DNA of 58,936 nt from Gammaproteobacteria bacterium (GCA_013152415.1 JAADGI010000012.1:1-58936), one strand, 5' to 3'; positions 20,919-32,060 are shown, counted from the first letter of the stretch. Notes: generated from the letters alone by a model not told the origin. Numbers and translations: made by a program.

Positions 20919-21101
20919 AACGTAGACCTGTCGTATACCCTTGTGGCATATCCCGTGCGCTCATGGGGCTCCTGTCTGCGCTGACGCAGTCGACCTAAGC
21001 TTTCTAAAAGCCTGTAGATTTCGGTGGGTTAACCGATATAGATCAGTGACGGTATAACCAAGAAGGGGCATTATCATAGCCCCTGAAAACGTTATGATCA
21101 G

Positions 21102-22367
21102 ATGACAGATAACCCCAAGCTGAACAAGGTTTTAATCGTTGAGGACAGCGAAAGCGTCGCTTATGCATTAGCCCACAATGTGGAACGAGTCTTACACCTT
21201 GAACCTATTGTTGCCGACACCTTTGCAACCGCACGAACCGCCCTTACAAAGGTGTGGAGTGAGACCTTGGTGGCTATCCTCGATCTCAGCCTGCCGGACG
21301 CCCCCAATGGTGAAGTGGTTGATTTTGTACTGGAGACAAATATTCCAGTGGTTGTGCTCACCGGCACACTGAACGAGTCAATGCGCGATCAATTGCTGGC
21401 GAAAAATATCGTCGACTACGTGATCAAACAAAGCCCCAGCGAGGTTAACTACGTCATCCAGCTCATCCATCGCATGCAGCTTAACCCCAAAATCAAGATT
21501 TTGGTGGTGGATGACTCAAAAACCATACGCGCCTCCGTCAGGACTATGCTCGAAACTCACCGTTACCAAGTATTTGAGGCCGGAGATGGTGAAGAGGCGC
21601 TTACTGTGCTGGAAGAGAATTCAGGTATCGTATTGGTGCTGACGGATTATAATATGCCCAATATGGATGGTATCCAGCTTATCTCCAAGATCCGCGAAAA
21701 ATATACGCGCAGTGAACTCTCGATTATCGGACTGTCTTCGGCCAATTCGCACTCCATATCGATTAACTTTCTAAAAATGGGTGCCAATGATTTTCTCAAC
21801 CGCCCCTACCCAAGAGAAGAGTTCTATCTTCGCATCACCCAGAATATTGAATACATTGAATATGTCCGCAAAGTTGAAGACCAGGCAAATAAAGACTCGC
21901 TCACCGAGCTCTACAACCGAAAATATCTGTTTGAAATGGGTGGAAAATTATTTAGCAATGCCCGGCGAGGAAGTCTCAAACTCACCACTATCATGGTTGA
22001 CATAGATTTCTTTAAACACGTCAACGATACCTATGGACATCTGGCCGGAGATATTGCCATAAAACACATAGCGACCATTCTGAAACGCTCTTTCCGTTCT
22101 GGTGATGTAGTGGCACGTTATGGTGGTGAGGAATTTTGTATGATTTGCGTCAACCTGGACGAACAGGATGCCGTAATATTATGCGAACGCATCCGTGAAG
22201 AGGTGGATGCCTCATCATTTAACTATGGCGGTAACCCTATTTCCGTCACGGTAAGTATTGGGCTGTCGACAAAAAGATTTAATAAATTTAGTGATATGCT
22301 TGCTTCCGCCGATCAGGCCCTATACAGGGCGAAACGTAGTGGCCGAAATCAAGTCAAGGCTGCTTAG
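21102..22367 (+). CDS. Diguanylate cyclase with two receiver domains
   Basis: A PleD-like response regulator of 421 residues: REC (about 8-125), REC (about 132-250) and GGDEF (about 260-420). The first receiver has the phosphoacceptor Asp (AILDLSLPD), Thr (VVLTG) and Lys (YVIKQ). The second has Asp (LTDYNMPNMDG), but its conserved Lys is replaced by Arg (DFLNRPY). The cyclase motif is GGEEF, with an inhibitory RxxD site (RSGD) five residues before it, so activity producing cyclic-di-GMP and product feedback are both expected. No membrane segment is present. No sensor kinase lies beside it; the input is unknown. Confidence 0.93.
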   Translation: MTDNPKLNKVLIVEDSESVAYALAHNVERVLHLEPIVADTFATARTALTKVWSETLVAILDLSLPDAPNGEVVDFVLETNIPVVVLTGTLNESMRDQLLAKNIVDYVIKQSPSEVNYVIQLIHRMQLNPKIKILVVDDSKTIRASVRTMLETHRYQVFEAGDGEEALTVLEENSGIVLVLTDYNMPNMDGIQLISKIREKYTRSELSIIGLSSANSHSISINFLKMGANDFLNRPYPREEFYLRITQNIEYIEYVRKVEDQANKDSLTELYNRKYLFEMGGKLFSNARRGSLKLTTIMVDIDFFKHVNDTYGHLAGDIAIKHIATILKRSFRSGDVVARYGGEEFCMICVNLDEQDAVILCERIREEVDASSFNYGGNPISVTVSIGLSTKRFNKFSDMLASADQALYRAKRSGRNQVKAA

Positions 22368-22457
22368 AGCCCCTAAGCGAGAATCACCCGCATCACCATC
22401 GCGAACATAAAGGCACGAATCCCAGGTGCCGTGACCAGCTCAGAACTCCCCTAAAGA

Positions 22458-22853
22458 CTATTTAGTCTTAAACTCGAGCCTAAACGGCACTGCCGGATTT
22501 CCACTTTTGTCTTTGAATTTTTTAAGATTCTGGGTGTTAATCCAAACGACATAAGATTTATCTGACTCGAGATGTACCGGTAATATATTCTTGGTATTGT
22601 TATCCGTGTAGTGAATTTGACCGTTTATTGTCGGGAATGTTCTTTTGTTCATATAGGCCCAAGACCAACTTTGGTCCATCATCTCTTCGTTGAATGTTAC
22701 ACTAATCTGTCCAACCGATGTGCTCACATTCTGGCTGCCATTTTGTGGTGATGTCGTCACAACCCAAGGGGCAGAGGTATCCGGTTTCTCACAACCGGCT
22801 ACAAGCGTCACAACTAAAGCAAGAATAACAATAATTGATCGATTTTGATCCAT
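22458..22853 (-). CDS. Lipoprotein with bacterial Ig-like (Big_5) domain
   Basis: A 131-residue exported protein. Residues 1-21 are a lipoprotein signal peptide ending in the lipobox LVAGC, so the mature protein should be anchored by Cys21. The rest matches an SbsA/Big_5 Ig-like fold: SPQNGSQNVSTSVGQISVTF at the start and YVVWINTQNLKKFKDKSGNP with PFRLEFKT at the end. Such domains occur in adhesins and surface proteins, but a single domain gives no function. It is convergent with the REC-REC-GGDEF gene and upstream, on the same strand, is unrelated intergenic DNA. Confidence 0.8.
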   Translation of the reverse strand: MDQNRSIIVILALVVTLVAGCEKPDTSAPWVVTTSPQNGSQNVSTSVGQISVTFNEEMMDQSWSWAYMNKRTFPTINGQIHYTDNNTKNILPVHLESDKSYVVWINTQNLKKFKDKSGNPAVPFRLEFKTK

Positions 22854-22969
22854 AAAGGTATACCCTCAAAATATTGGCCAAGCTAAAAACCACAGTAGCT
22901 TATATACTCACAGATTGTTAGATTCTTCAAACACTACAGCAGACACTAATACCATCGTACAGCTTTGTA

Positions 22970-24034
22970 TTACTCCGAGCGTGCCTGTGAAGGCTGCCCC
23001 GCAACCAGAGTAAAGCCAACGAGTCCTACTGCACCCAACAAATAATCCACCACCTGGCTCAACATATGAATGACAAACATCAGCATACCCGCAAGGACTG
23101 GATCTACTCCAAAGGCCGCCAACACCAACAAGCCTCCACCCTCATAGGGTCCAAAGCTCATCAGACTCGGTACCGGTAGACTTGCCGCAGCCTCGGCAGC
23201 AATAAAAGCAGCAATAACCTGCCACCACGGAATCTCGACCGCAGCACTGGCATTGGCTGTTGTTACAGCCAGAAAGAGCACATACAAACCTGCATACTTG
23301 GCAGCGCGTATTAGTAACGACAGAAAAAGGGTTTTCAGCATTATTCCTCGATGACCAATTCGGTCAACCGAGTTGAATACGTCTAATAAAAACTCCAATG
23401 GCCGCTTGAACCAAGCTTTATTAAACCTGGCAAGCATTTTGTTTATTATCCGACGAATGGGGTCCACCCCATATAGCAACATCAAAAATAACACTACGAT
23501 AAGCAGCACTAAGCCCAGCGAAATTATCGCCAGGCTATAACCACCCTGGGCGGTGCTTATCGCAATAAGCCCCAATACCAGTAACATTATTCCTATAGTA
23601 ACAATATCAAAAAACAGGCTTAACACCAGGGAAGATACGCAGGCTGCCACAGATACCCGATGACCTCGGTTCATCATCAGAATATAACTCAGCTCACCTA
23701 TACGGGCTGGCACCATATCCACAAGCATGTTACGACTGAAAGTGACATACAGAGTGTGCAATAATGTTGGTGTTTGACTTTCACCATCTGCCAATAACAT
23801 CATTCGATATCGCTTGGCTCGAAGCACGGATTGAACCAATTGCGCCACAATGTATAAACTGGCCAAGCTCCACAAGGTATTTTGGAGTGTACTAATGAAA
23901 AGTGCATCTGCCGACCCTTCATGGCCAGAAGACACCATCCACCACAACGCCCCAAGGACAGCGAAGCTCACCCCCGCAGAGATCAAGCCGCGCCAACCTA
24001 GCAGGTGAGATCGAATAGCGCCCGAATACGACAA
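22970..24034 (-). CDS. Flippase-like integral membrane protein (LPG_synthase_TM/UPF0104)
   Basis: A 354-residue protein with about eight transmembrane helices, no soluble domain. The motif VPARIGELSYILMM, the central polytopic part and SFGPYEGGGLLVL are typical of the family that includes the membrane part of lysylphosphatidylglycerol synthase and YbhN-like proteins. Members take part in lipid translocation or envelope glycolipid processes, but the substrate here cannot be read. The ATG at 24034 precedes IRSHLLGWRG. It lies downstream of the pnp terminator on the same strand and probably has its own promoter. Confidence 0.8.
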   Translation of the reverse strand: MSYSGAIRSHLLGWRGLISAGVSFAVLGALWWMVSSGHEGSADALFISTLQNTLWSLASLYIVAQLVQSVLRAKRYRMMLLADGESQTPTLLHTLYVTFSRNMLVDMVPARIGELSYILMMNRGHRVSVAACVSSLVLSLFFDIVTIGIMLLVLGLIAISTAQGGYSLAIISLGLVLLIVVLFLMLLYGVDPIRRIINKMLARFNKAWFKRPLEFLLDVFNSVDRIGHRGIMLKTLFLSLLIRAAKYAGLYVLFLAVTTANASAAVEIPWWQVIAAFIAAEAAASLPVPSLMSFGPYEGGGLLVLAAFGVDPVLAGMLMFVIHMLSQVVDYLLGAVGLVGFTLVAGQPSQARSE

Positions 24035-24103
24035 ACTCTTTTATCCACTCAGTTGTGATATTGAGCCCTACACACTACCAAAACCTCCAGTAAAAGCCAC
24101 ACC

Positions 24104-24130
24104 AAAAAAAAGGGGCCAAAAGGCCCCTTT
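24104..24130 (-). terminator. Rho-independent terminator after pnp
   Basis: On the minus strand a GGGGCC stem, four-base loop and GGCCCC stem are followed by a run of eight T. The hairpin begins about 29 bases beyond the pnp stop and closes the rimP-pnp transcription unit. Confidence 0.85.
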
Positions 24131-24158
24131 GCATAACTAGAGTGTATACCTCTTTGGC

Positions 24159-26252
24159 TCAGGCAGCCTCACCTTCCACCGCTTTCATACTCAGGCGGAT
24201 ACGACCCTGTTTGTCAATTTCAAGTACTTTGACTTTAACCACCTCACCCTCTTTGAGCTTGTCACTCACCTTTTCCACACGCTCATTACAAATTTGAGAG
24301 ATATGCACGAGGCCATCACGGCCAGGAAGAATGTTGACGAAGGCACCAAAATCCATCAATTTCATTACCTTACCTTCGTATATCGTACCTACCTCGACAT
24401 CGGCTGTGATCTGCTCAATGCGGCGTTGAGCTTCCTGGCCTGCTGCCAGATCAACGGAGGCAATTTTGATCAGACCATCATCAGCAATGTCGATGGTTGT
24501 GCCGGTTTCTTCAGACAGGCCACGTATCACAGCACCGCCCTTACCGATAACGTCCCGAATTTTGTCTACAGGCACCTTAAAGCTGATGATACGTGGTGCA
24601 TACTCTGACATATCATTGCGGGGCGTATTGATCACTTTATTCATTTCTTCCAGGATATAGAGACGTCCCTCTTTGGCCTGCACTAAGGCAGCTTCCATAA
24701 TCTCACGAGTAATACCTTCAATTTTAATGTCCATCTGCAAGGCAGTAATGCCCTCGGCACTCCCCGCTACTTTGAAATCCATATCACCCAAGTGATCTTC
24801 ATCACCTAAAATATCGGTCAATACCGCGAATTTATTCTCTTCCTTAATCAGACCCATGGCGACGCCCGCTACCGGTGCCTTAACAGACACACCGGCATCC
24901 ATCAAAGCAAGGCTGGTACCACATACTGTGGCCATAGAACTGGAGCCATTAGATTCAGTCACCTCGGACACGACCCGCACCACATAGGGAAAGTCTTCCA
25001 TAGAAGGTAGCACTGCAGATATAGCACGTTTGGCCAACTTGCCATGGCCAATCTCGCGTCGTTTAGGTGAACCGACACGACCCGTTTCACCCACACAAAA
25101 GGGTGGGAAATTGTAATGTAATAAAAAGGGATCTTTACGCTCACCCTCAAGGGCATCAATAATCTGTGCATCCCGCGCAGTGCCCAAAGTCGTTACCACC
25201 AGGGCCTGAGTTTCACCACGGGTGAAGAGTGCTGAACCGTGGGTACGTGGTAAAACACCGGTACGCACAGTAATGGGGCGTACGGTACGTGTGTCACGAC
25301 CATCAATACGGGCGTGACCATCCAGAATCCGGCCACGCACGACCTTTTTTTCCAATGACTTTATGGCGCCCTTGATGGTTTCTAAATCGTCACTCGAGGT
25401 ATCGTCATTAGCCAATTCACCCAACACGCGATCCTTTACTGTGGCCAAGGCATCCTGACGGGCCATCTTCTCGGGGATTTGATAGGCCTCACTGATGCCA
25501 CTTTCTGCGATACCCACCACTTTATCCTTCAGCTCGGTATTTTCTTCAGGGGCCTGCCACTCCCATGGAGTAGGATTGGCCTCGGCAGCGAACTCGCTAA
25601 TAGCCTTAATCACAGCACGACTTTGTTCGTGGCCAAATAATACTGCGCCCAACATCACTTCTTCGCTGAGAAACTTAACCTCTGACTCCACCATCAACAC
25701 CGCACTGTCGGTGCCTGCTACTACAAGATCCAACTGTGAATCTTGTAACTCACTTAGGCCAGGATTAAGCACATACTCACCATCAATATACCCCACACGG
25801 GCAGCACCGACTGGCCCCCTAAAGGGTAAACCGGATACTGCCAAGGCGGCCGAAGTACCAATGAGGGCGACAATATCGGGATCTATTTCGGGATCCAGGG
25901 ATTTTACGGTAGGGATGACCTGAACCTCATTGATAAAACCCTTTGGAAATAAAGGACGGATGGGGCGATCAATGAGGCGTGAGGTCAAAATTTCTTTTTC
26001 CGAAGGGCGCCCTTCACGGCGGAAAAACCCGCCTGGTATACGCCCGGCGGCATAAGTTCTTTCCTGATAATCTACAGTCAGTGGGAAAAAGTCTTGTCCC
26101 GGTCGTGTCTCCCTCTTAGCTACGACAGACACAAATACAGTGGTATCTCCCATGCTGGCCATAACGGCACCATGTGCCTGGCGAGCAATTTCGCCAGTCT
26201 CTAACGTCACAGTATGCTTACCATACTGAAAACTCTTGGTAATTTTAGTCAA
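24159..26252 (-). CDS. pnp: Polyribonucleotide nucleotidyltransferase (PNPase)
   Basis: Degrades RNA 3'-to-5' by phosphorolysis as part of the degradosome. At 697 residues it has the two RNase PH domains ([13 protein letters not shown] and [12 protein letters not shown] for the second), a KH domain (around [20 protein letters not shown]) and a C-terminal S1 domain ([12 protein letters not shown] ... [10 protein letters not shown]). The frame stays open to 26303, but no ATG fits. A TTG at 26252 preceded by GAGG eight bases upstream gives [11 protein letters not shown], aligning with the E. coli N-terminus. Last gene of the nusA operon, following rpsO as in E. coli. Confidence 0.97.
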   Translation of the reverse strand: MTKITKSFQYGKHTVTLETGEIARQAHGAVMASMGDTTVFVSVVAKRETRPGQDFFPLTVDYQERTYAAGRIPGGFFRREGRPSEKEILTSRLIDRPIRPLFPKGFINEVQVIPTVKSLDPEIDPDIVALIGTSAALAVSGLPFRGPVGAARVGYIDGEYVLNPGLSELQDSQLDLVVAGTDSAVLMVESEVKFLSEEVMLGAVLFGHEQSRAVIKAISEFAAEANPTPWEWQAPEENTELKDKVVGIAESGISEAYQIPEKMARQDALATVKDRVLGELANDDTSSDDLETIKGAIKSLEKKVVRGRILDGHARIDGRDTRTVRPITVRTGVLPRTHGSALFTRGETQALVVTTLGTARDAQIIDALEGERKDPFLLHYNFPPFCVGETGRVGSPKRREIGHGKLAKRAISAVLPSMEDFPYVVRVVSEVTESNGSSSMATVCGTSLALMDAGVSVKAPVAGVAMGLIKEENKFAVLTDILGDEDHLGDMDFKVAGSAEGITALQMDIKIEGITREIMEAALVQAKEGRLYILEEMNKVINTPRNDMSEYAPRIISFKVPVDKIRDVIGKGGAVIRGLSEETGTTIDIADDGLIKIASVDLAAGQEAQRRIEQITADVEVGTIYEGKVMKLMDFGAFVNILPGRDGLVHISQICNERVEKVSDKLKEGEVVKVKVLEIDKQGRIRLSMKAVEGEAA

Positions 26253-26277
26253 TGCAATATCCTCAATCGTGGATTTA

Positions 26278-26547
26278 CTATTTACGCAGACCCAGGTCAG
26301 CAATTAATTTCCGGTAGCGCTCAACATCGCGGCTCTTGAGATAATCAAGTAGCTTGCGGCGCTTACTGATCAGCCGTAGTAAACCCTGACGGGAATGGTG
26401 ATCATGAATGTGTGCTTTGAAGTGGCCCGCAAGATCTTCGATACGGGCCGTCATCAGGGCGACCTGGACCTCGCTCGACCCGGTGTCGCCGGAGGCGTGT
26501 TGATATTTACTAATAATCTGAGCTTTTTGCGTGGCGTTAAGTGCCAT
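26278..26547 (-). CDS. rpsO: 30S ribosomal protein S15
   Basis: Primary 16S rRNA-binding protein of the small-subunit platform, 89 residues, the usual length. Recognised by [13 protein letters not shown], the [17 protein letters not shown] core and [21 protein letters not shown]. The ATG at 26547 has GAGG six bases upstream; the longer frame to 26565 is discarded. In E. coli S15 represses its own mRNA through a leader pseudoknot; the 180-bp leader here is long enough for this but I did not resolve such a fold. Followed by pnp after 25 bp. Confidence 0.98.
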   Translation of the reverse strand: MALNATQKAQIISKYQHASGDTGSSEVQVALMTARIEDLAGHFKAHIHDHHSRQGLLRLISKRRKLLDYLKSRDVERYRKLIADLGLRK

Positions 26548-26728
26548 GATAATCCTCGCTAACATAATGTGAATCGAATCGATACTGGAAACCTAGCCAG
26601 CCCGACGCCATGTCGATACCGTGCCCGGAATTACTGCCCGGCCCGGTACCCGGACTACAAACCCAGGTTAGCGCCCAGGTCTGCGGTGGCGTATTCTAAC
26701 CGCGCATCCTTGCCGCCACAACTAAAAA

Positions 26729-27643
26729 TTAACCGCTGTGAAACAACCGTTTGGGGGCAATTCGGCCATCGTCCAGGACCTGGCCCACCCCCAGGAATCG
26801 AGCCCCATTGGCATACAGCCTCACCCAGCCGGTAGCGGGGGAATCCGCTGCCCGAACGGCCTGGCCACGACACAGATAGTAGGCTGCATCTTGTGACAAT
26901 TGTACGCCCGGCAAATGGCCCAACCCATCATCCGCATGCAAGAGGTATTGATCGAGTTGAGTGGCATCCTCTGCACCTTCAAGCTCATGCAGACTGATGG
27001 CATCATCCACCTGGAAACCAGCCACCACCAACCGCCGCAAGGCACTGACATGGGCCCCACAACCCAGGGTCTCACCCAAATCCCGGGCCAAGCTGCGGAT
27101 ATAAAACCCTTTGGAACACGTGATATCCAGCTCCAAAGAACAGGCATCCTGTGACAAATTGATCAGTTTGAGATCGTGGACGGTCACTTGCCTGGGCTCG
27201 AGTTCCAACTCAATCCCCTGACGGGCAAGCTTGTACAGGGGCTGGCCATTTCGTTTGATGGCCGAATGCATAGGTGGTATTTGTTGTATATCACCCATAA
27301 ATCCTGTCAAGGCCTGTTCAATCTGCTCACGATTAACCTTCACTGGCCGTTCACTGATCACCTCACCCTCGGTATCACAAGTATTGGTGGCCTGTCCCAA
27401 CTGAAATGTGGATAAATATCGCTTGTCTGAGTCCAGCAAAAACCGAGAAACTTTTGTTGCTTCACCAAAACAAAGGGGTAATAGCCCGGTGGCAATAGGA
27501 TCCAGACTACCGGTGTGACCGGCCTTTTTTGCGTTGAGCAGCCGCTTGACCCGTTGTAGAATTTGGTTGGAGGTGTAACCCACCGGCTTATCCAACAAAA
27601 GGATACCGCTGACATCACGGCCACGTCGATTCTGTCTTGCCAC
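26729..27643 (-). CDS. truB: tRNA pseudouridine(55) synthase TruB
   Basis: Isomerises U55 in the T-loop of tRNAs and acts as a tRNA-folding chaperone. The 304-residue protein begins with GILLLDKPVGYTSNQ and contains the catalytic motif GHTGSLDPIATG with the nucleophilic Asp48. Further family elements are RYLSTFQLG, PPMHSAIKRNGQPLYKLAR, CSKGFYIRSLARDLG and a C-terminal PUA-like part. It sits 14 bases after the rbfA stop. About 160-180 bp separate it from rpsO, where an extra promoter could lie. Confidence 0.97.
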   Translation of the reverse strand: MARQNRRGRDVSGILLLDKPVGYTSNQILQRVKRLLNAKKAGHTGSLDPIATGLLPLCFGEATKVSRFLLDSDKRYLSTFQLGQATNTCDTEGEVISERPVKVNREQIEQALTGFMGDIQQIPPMHSAIKRNGQPLYKLARQGIELELEPRQVTVHDLKLINLSQDACSLELDITCSKGFYIRSLARDLGETLGCGAHVSALRRLVVAGFQVDDAISLHELEGAEDATQLDQYLLHADDGLGHLPGVQLSQDAAYYLCRGQAVRAADSPATGWVRLYANGARFLGVGQVLDDGRIAPKRLFHSG

Positions 27644-27657
27644 CTTCTAAATCTCCG

Positions 27658-28029
27658 CTACTCTGAATTGGTTTTGTTATCAGACGCCACTGCCTGATCG
27701 ATAAGATTGGATAGTTCGGCACCTCGTTTCACCGACTCATCTATGTAGAAGTGCAATTTTGGTGTGCTACGCATGTCCAGACGTTTGCCCAAACAGCGGC
27801 GTAGAAATCCCGCAGCGCGATTGAGCGCCTTAAGGGTATCGGCTACAGCAGCATCTGTACCCAAAGTCGTTACAAACACTTTGGCGTTGGACAGGTCTCT
27901 ACTCAGGTCAACAGCGGTGACTGTTGGCATTCCCAGCCTGGGATCTTTGAGTTCCAGTGAGATCAGGGTCGCCAGCTCCCGCTGCAACAACTCAGCGATT
28001 CGCCGAGCACGGCTAAATTCTCTGGGCAC
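27658..28029 (-). CDS. rbfA: 30S ribosome-binding factor RbfA
   Basis: Small KH-like factor that binds the 30S subunit during late maturation of 16S rRNA and cold adaptation. REFSRARRIAELLQREL at the start, LSNAKVFVTTLG and the FLRRCLGKRLDMRSTPKLHFYIDESV region are typical. The open frame runs upstream into infB, so the GTG at 28029, 13 bases beyond the infB stop with GAGAG upstream, is the most plausible start, giving 123 residues. Position between infB and truB is the conserved one. Confidence 0.95.
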   Translation of the reverse strand: MPREFSRARRIAELLQRELATLISLELKDPRLGMPTVTAVDLSRDLSNAKVFVTTLGTDAAVADTLKALNRAAGFLRRCLGKRLDMRSTPKLHFYIDESVKRGAELSNLIDQAVASDNKTNSE

Positions 28030-28042
28030 TATTAAAATGCTC

Positions 28043-30517
28043 TCAATCGGTGCGAGCAACTTCGATCATTTCGAAGCATTCGATCTGATCACCCACTTTT
28101 ATATCATTGTAATTTTTTACCCCGATACCACATTCAAGGCCAGCCTTAACTTCATTTGCATCGTCCTTAAAACGGCGCAACGATTCTAAAGACCCTTCAA
28201 AAATAACCACGTTATCGCGCAACACACGTATGGGGTTATTTCGCTTGACAAGGCCCTCTGTAACCATACAACCGGCAATGGAGCCTATCTTCGGTGCACG
28301 AAACACCTCTCGTACTTCTGCCAAACCCACAATCTGCTCTCGAAATTCTGGTTTGAGCATTCCACGAATGGCATCTTTGACGTCGTTAACGGCATCGTAG
28401 ATGACACTGTAGTAACGCACCTCAATATTCTCATTTTCCATTAATCGCCTGGCCGAAGCCTCGGCACGCACATTAAATCCAATCACAATCGCTTGTGAGG
28501 CAAGGGCCAAATTAACATCAGACTCATTAATACCTCCGACCATCCCATGCACGACACGCACCTTTACCTCATCATGAGCTAATTTTTCCAAAGACTCGGT
28601 CAGGGCCTCTACCGATCCCTGTACATCGGCCTTGATTAGCAGGTGCAAGGTCTGTGTCTCACCCTCATCCAGGTGATCAAAAACATTTTCTAATCTGGCT
28701 GCCTGTTGACGTGCAAATTTGATTTCCTTGTGCTGGCTTTGGCGGTATTGGGCAATCTCTCGCGCCTTGCGCTCATCACTCACTACCACAACATCATCAC
28801 CCGCAACGGGCACACCATTAAGACCTTGTATTTCAACAGGCATTGAGGGACCTGCCGATTTGACCGCTTTACCTACATCGTCGGTGATAGCACGCACACG
28901 CCCACTCTCACGACCCGCGATTATGATATCGCCTTTCTTTAGGGTGCCGTGTTGCACCAGAATTGAGGCCACCGGACCGCGACCCTTGTCGAGCCGTGCC
29001 TCAACAACAACGCCCCCTGCCAAGCCCTCAACGGATGCCTTGAGTTCCAATACTTCGGCTTGCAGCAGTACAGCTTCGAGTAATTTATCAATACCTTGCC
29101 CATTGATAGCAGAGACTTCAATAAACTGGACGTCACCACCCCACTCTTCAGAGATGACCTCATGGTTGGATAGCTCTTGTCTGACACGATCAATATCGGC
29201 TTCCGGCTTATCAACCTTGTTGATCGCCACCACTAAGGGTACGTTTCCATCACGTGCGTGGTGAATGGCCTCGATGGTCTGCGGTTTTACACCGTCATCT
29301 GCCGCCACAACCAAAATGACAATATCGGTTGCCTTGGCACCACGTGCACGCATAGCAGTAAAGGCTTCATGGCCTGGTGTATCCAGAAAGGTGATCACAC
29401 CATGCGGGGTCTTCACATGATAGGCCCCAATATGTTGGGTAATACCGCCCGCTTCACCATCAACCACCTTGGCCTTACGGATATAATCCAGCAAAGATGT
29501 CTTGCCGTGATCAACATGCCCCATCACCGTCACCACAGGCGGTCGTGCTAAGCGCTCAAAACCACTGTCTTCGGGTTCTTTCAGAAAAGATTCCGGGCTA
29601 CCTTTAGCCGCCATTTTGGCCGAATGTCCCATCTCTTCTACTACCAGGGTAGCCGTATCCTGATCCAGCACCTGATTGATGGTAACCATAGAGCCCATTT
29701 TCATCATCACCTTGATGACCTCTGCGGCCTTAATGGACATGGCCTGGGCAAGCTCACCTACCGAAATAGTTTCGGGGATTTCGACCTCATGCACCACAGG
29801 CTCAGTGGGTTTCTCAAAGGCATGTTGACCCGATAAACTGGTCGAGACCCTTTTTTTGGTCATGTGCCGTGTTGGTTTTCGCCGTCCACGTTTTAGATCA
29901 GCAACGTGAAGCTCTTTGCGCTCATCACTATGTTTGCGCTTCTTGGATTTTCCACCTTTATCGGCTTTCTTGGCTCTGCCACCACGCGGCTTATCCTTAT
30001 CGGCAGCAGGGGACTCCGCTGCCTGCGGCGGTGGTGTCACGGCATCGGCTTTGGCTGTTGCTGCTTGTTCATTGGCCTCGACTTTCTCGACAACCACATC
30101 AGGCTCTACAAGTTTTTCCTTTTCGGCCTTGGCTGCCTTCTCCTCAGCTGCCTTTTTTTCTGCCTTACGACGATCTTCTTCTTCCGCCTTTTTGGTAGCT
30201 TGTTCTTCGAGAACAGACCGCTTCACAAAAGTACGCCGCTTGCGCACTTCAACCTGAACAGTATGCGCCCCGCCTGTGCGTGAAGTCTGTTTGAGCTGGC
30301 CCGTTGTTTTTCTTTTCAGGGTGATCTTACTTCGTTTCGCCTCCAACGTAGAACCATGGGTTTCACGTAGAAAAGATAATAATTTACGCTTTTCTTCATC
30401 ACTCAAATTATCGTCGGCTTTCTTGCCATCTACACCAGCGGCTCCCAACTGATCGATCAATTTATCGATTGAAATACCAACTTGAGTTGAGAAGTTTTTC
30501 AGACTTGTCTCTGCCAT
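28043..30517 (-). CDS. infB: Translation initiation factor IF-2
   Basis: GTPase that brings initiator fMet-tRNA to the 30S subunit and promotes subunit joining. It has 824 residues. The N-terminus holds an IF2_N domain ([19 protein letters not shown]), a long Lys/Glu/Ala-rich linker of coiled-coil character, and a second IF2_N-like domain ([20 protein letters not shown]). The G domain has [22 protein letters not shown] and NKVDKPEAD. Beta-barrel domains II and IV follow. The ATG at 30517 has GGGAG upstream. The gene lies between nusA and rbfA. The tRNA-fMet that IF-2 binds is encoded at the head of the same block. Confidence 0.98.
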   Translation of the reverse strand: MAETSLKNFSTQVGISIDKLIDQLGAAGVDGKKADDNLSDEEKRKLLSFLRETHGSTLEAKRSKITLKRKTTGQLKQTSRTGGAHTVQVEVRKRRTFVKRSVLEEQATKKAEEEDRRKAEKKAAEEKAAKAEKEKLVEPDVVVEKVEANEQAATAKADAVTPPPQAAESPAADKDKPRGGRAKKADKGGKSKKRKHSDERKELHVADLKRGRRKPTRHMTKKRVSTSLSGQHAFEKPTEPVVHEVEIPETISVGELAQAMSIKAAEVIKVMMKMGSMVTINQVLDQDTATLVVEEMGHSAKMAAKGSPESFLKEPEDSGFERLARPPVVTVMGHVDHGKTSLLDYIRKAKVVDGEAGGITQHIGAYHVKTPHGVITFLDTPGHEAFTAMRARGAKATDIVILVVAADDGVKPQTIEAIHHARDGNVPLVVAINKVDKPEADIDRVRQELSNHEVISEEWGGDVQFIEVSAINGQGIDKLLEAVLLQAEVLELKASVEGLAGGVVVEARLDKGRGPVASILVQHGTLKKGDIIIAGRESGRVRAITDDVGKAVKSAGPSMPVEIQGLNGVPVAGDDVVVVSDERKAREIAQYRQSQHKEIKFARQQAARLENVFDHLDEGETQTLHLLIKADVQGSVEALTESLEKLAHDEVKVRVVHGMVGGINESDVNLALASQAIVIGFNVRAEASARRLMENENIEVRYYSVIYDAVNDVKDAIRGMLKPEFREQIVGLAEVREVFRAPKIGSIAGCMVTEGLVKRNNPIRVLRDNVVIFEGSLESLRRFKDDANEVKAGLECGIGVKNYNDIKVGDQIECFEMIEVARTD

Positions 30518-30540
30518 GCTCCGTCTCCCGGATACCTACT

Positions 30541-32037
30541 TTAGCCCTGGTCCTCTTCGAACCACGGTGCGCGTGCAGTCATAATGAGCTCCCGACTCCG
30601 CTCATCGCTCATGCCTTCAACTTCCATTAGCTCATCTACTGACTGCTCAGCGAGGTCTTCGCGTGTACGAATCCCCTTACTAGCCAACAATTTGGCGGTT
30701 GCCTCATCCATACCTTCCATATCAAGCAGGTCTTGCTCGGGCTGCAAGTCCTGCACATGCTCTTCTTCAGCTATAGCACTGACCAACAGCGCATCCTCTG
30801 AACGCTGACGCAACTCTTCAACTAATTCTTCGTCAAATTCATCGATATCGAGTAACTCCTGGATGGGCACGTAAGCCACTTCTTCAAGACTGCTAAACCC
30901 TTCCTGCACCAGGATACCCGCCACATCCTCTCCCACATCCAGCAGTTTCATAAATAATTTTACGCTGGCATCGGCCTCAGATTCGCTCTTGGTAGCGGCC
31001 TCCTCTTCAGTAAGAATATTCACCTGCCATCCGGTGAGTTCACTGGCCAAACGTACATTCTGGCCACCACGTCCAATCGCCAGGGATAGCTGGCTTTCAT
31101 CAACAATAATGTCCACCGTATTGAGCTCTTCGTCAACGACAATAGATTCTGCCTCTGCGGGTGCCAACGCACTAATCATAAATTGTGCCTGATCCTCAGA
31201 CCATTTAATGATATCGACACGCTCGCCTGCAATCTCATTAGAGACACTTTGTACACGGGAACCACGAATACCGACACAGGCACCAACAGGATCAATCTTT
31301 GAATCCTTTGAATGCACTGCTATTTTTGCACGCAAACCTGGATCACGTGCTGCAGCCAATATTTCAATCAAACCTTCACCCGCTTCGGGCACCTCGAGTT
31401 TGAATAACTCAATGATAAGCTCGGGCCCTGAACGATTCAAAAACAATTGGGGACCACGGGGCTCGGCACGCACGTCTTCAAGGATGGCTCGAATTCGATC
31501 ACCAGGCCGCAATCCCTCACGTGGGATCATTTTGGATTTCTCCAACTTGGCCTCAACACCACCCAGGTCAACAATGACATCGCCACGTTCCATGCGTTTA
31601 ACAACAACACCCGTGACCATCTCACCCTTGCGATCTGTATACTCTCTAACAATCTGTTCGCGTTCTGCCTCTCGCACCTTCTGCATGATGACCTGTTTCG
31701 CTGCCTGTGCAGCAATACGCCCAAAGGCAACGGCCTCCAGAGGCTCTTCGATAAAACCCTCCACTTCAATCTCGGGGTCTATCTTAAGGGCATCTTTGAG
31801 ATGGTACTGACGATCAGGAAACTCCAACTCCGCATCATCCTCAATCACTTCCCACTGCCGGAAACTCTCGTAATCCCCAGTCTTTTGGTCAATTTTAACG
31901 CGTGCACCAATATCATCTTTATGTCGCTTGCGTGTAGCGGTGGCCAACGCCGCCTCAATCGCCTCAAAAATCACGTCCTTGGGAACGTTCTTTTCTTGCG
32001 ACAACACCTCCGCCATCATAAGTATTTCTTGTTGCAT
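30541..32037 (-). CDS. nusA: Transcription termination/antitermination factor NusA
   Basis: Binds RNA polymerase and modulates pausing, termination and antitermination. At 498 residues it has the N-terminal polymerase-binding domain (EILMMAEVLSQEKNVPKDVIFEA), an S1 domain (GEMVTGVVVKRME), two KH domains (DPVGACVGIRGSRVQ and SLAIGRGGQNVRLASELTGW) and two C-terminal acidic repeats (VAGILVQEGFSSLEEVAYVP and TAKLLASKGIRTREDLAEQ). The two repeats are typical of proteobacterial NusA. It follows rimP by about 23 bases. Confidence 0.98.
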   Translation of the reverse strand: MQQEILMMAEVLSQEKNVPKDVIFEAIEAALATATRKRHKDDIGARVKIDQKTGDYESFRQWEVIEDDAELEFPDRQYHLKDALKIDPEIEVEGFIEEPLEAVAFGRIAAQAAKQVIMQKVREAEREQIVREYTDRKGEMVTGVVVKRMERGDVIVDLGGVEAKLEKSKMIPREGLRPGDRIRAILEDVRAEPRGPQLFLNRSGPELIIELFKLEVPEAGEGLIEILAAARDPGLRAKIAVHSKDSKIDPVGACVGIRGSRVQSVSNEIAGERVDIIKWSEDQAQFMISALAPAEAESIVVDEELNTVDIIVDESQLSLAIGRGGQNVRLASELTGWQVNILTEEEAATKSESEADASVKLFMKLLDVGEDVAGILVQEGFSSLEEVAYVPIQELLDIDEFDEELVEELRQRSEDALLVSAIAEEEHVQDLQPEQDLLDMEGMDEATAKLLASKGIRTREDLAEQSVDELMEVEGMSDERSRELIMTARAPWFEEDQG

Positions 32038-32060
32038 CGTATCTTTGCCTCAACCCGTCA

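Noticed and set aside
21071-21100. GGGGC/GCCCC inverted repeat before the REC-REC-GGDEF gene
   Set aside because: Short stem and no T-run; it lies just before a start codon and is not supported as a terminator or riboswitch.
29906-30283. Hydrophobic-looking plus-strand frames opposite infB
   Set aside because: Shadows of the Lys/Glu/Ala-rich linker of IF-2, whose complement encodes Leu/Phe/Ser.
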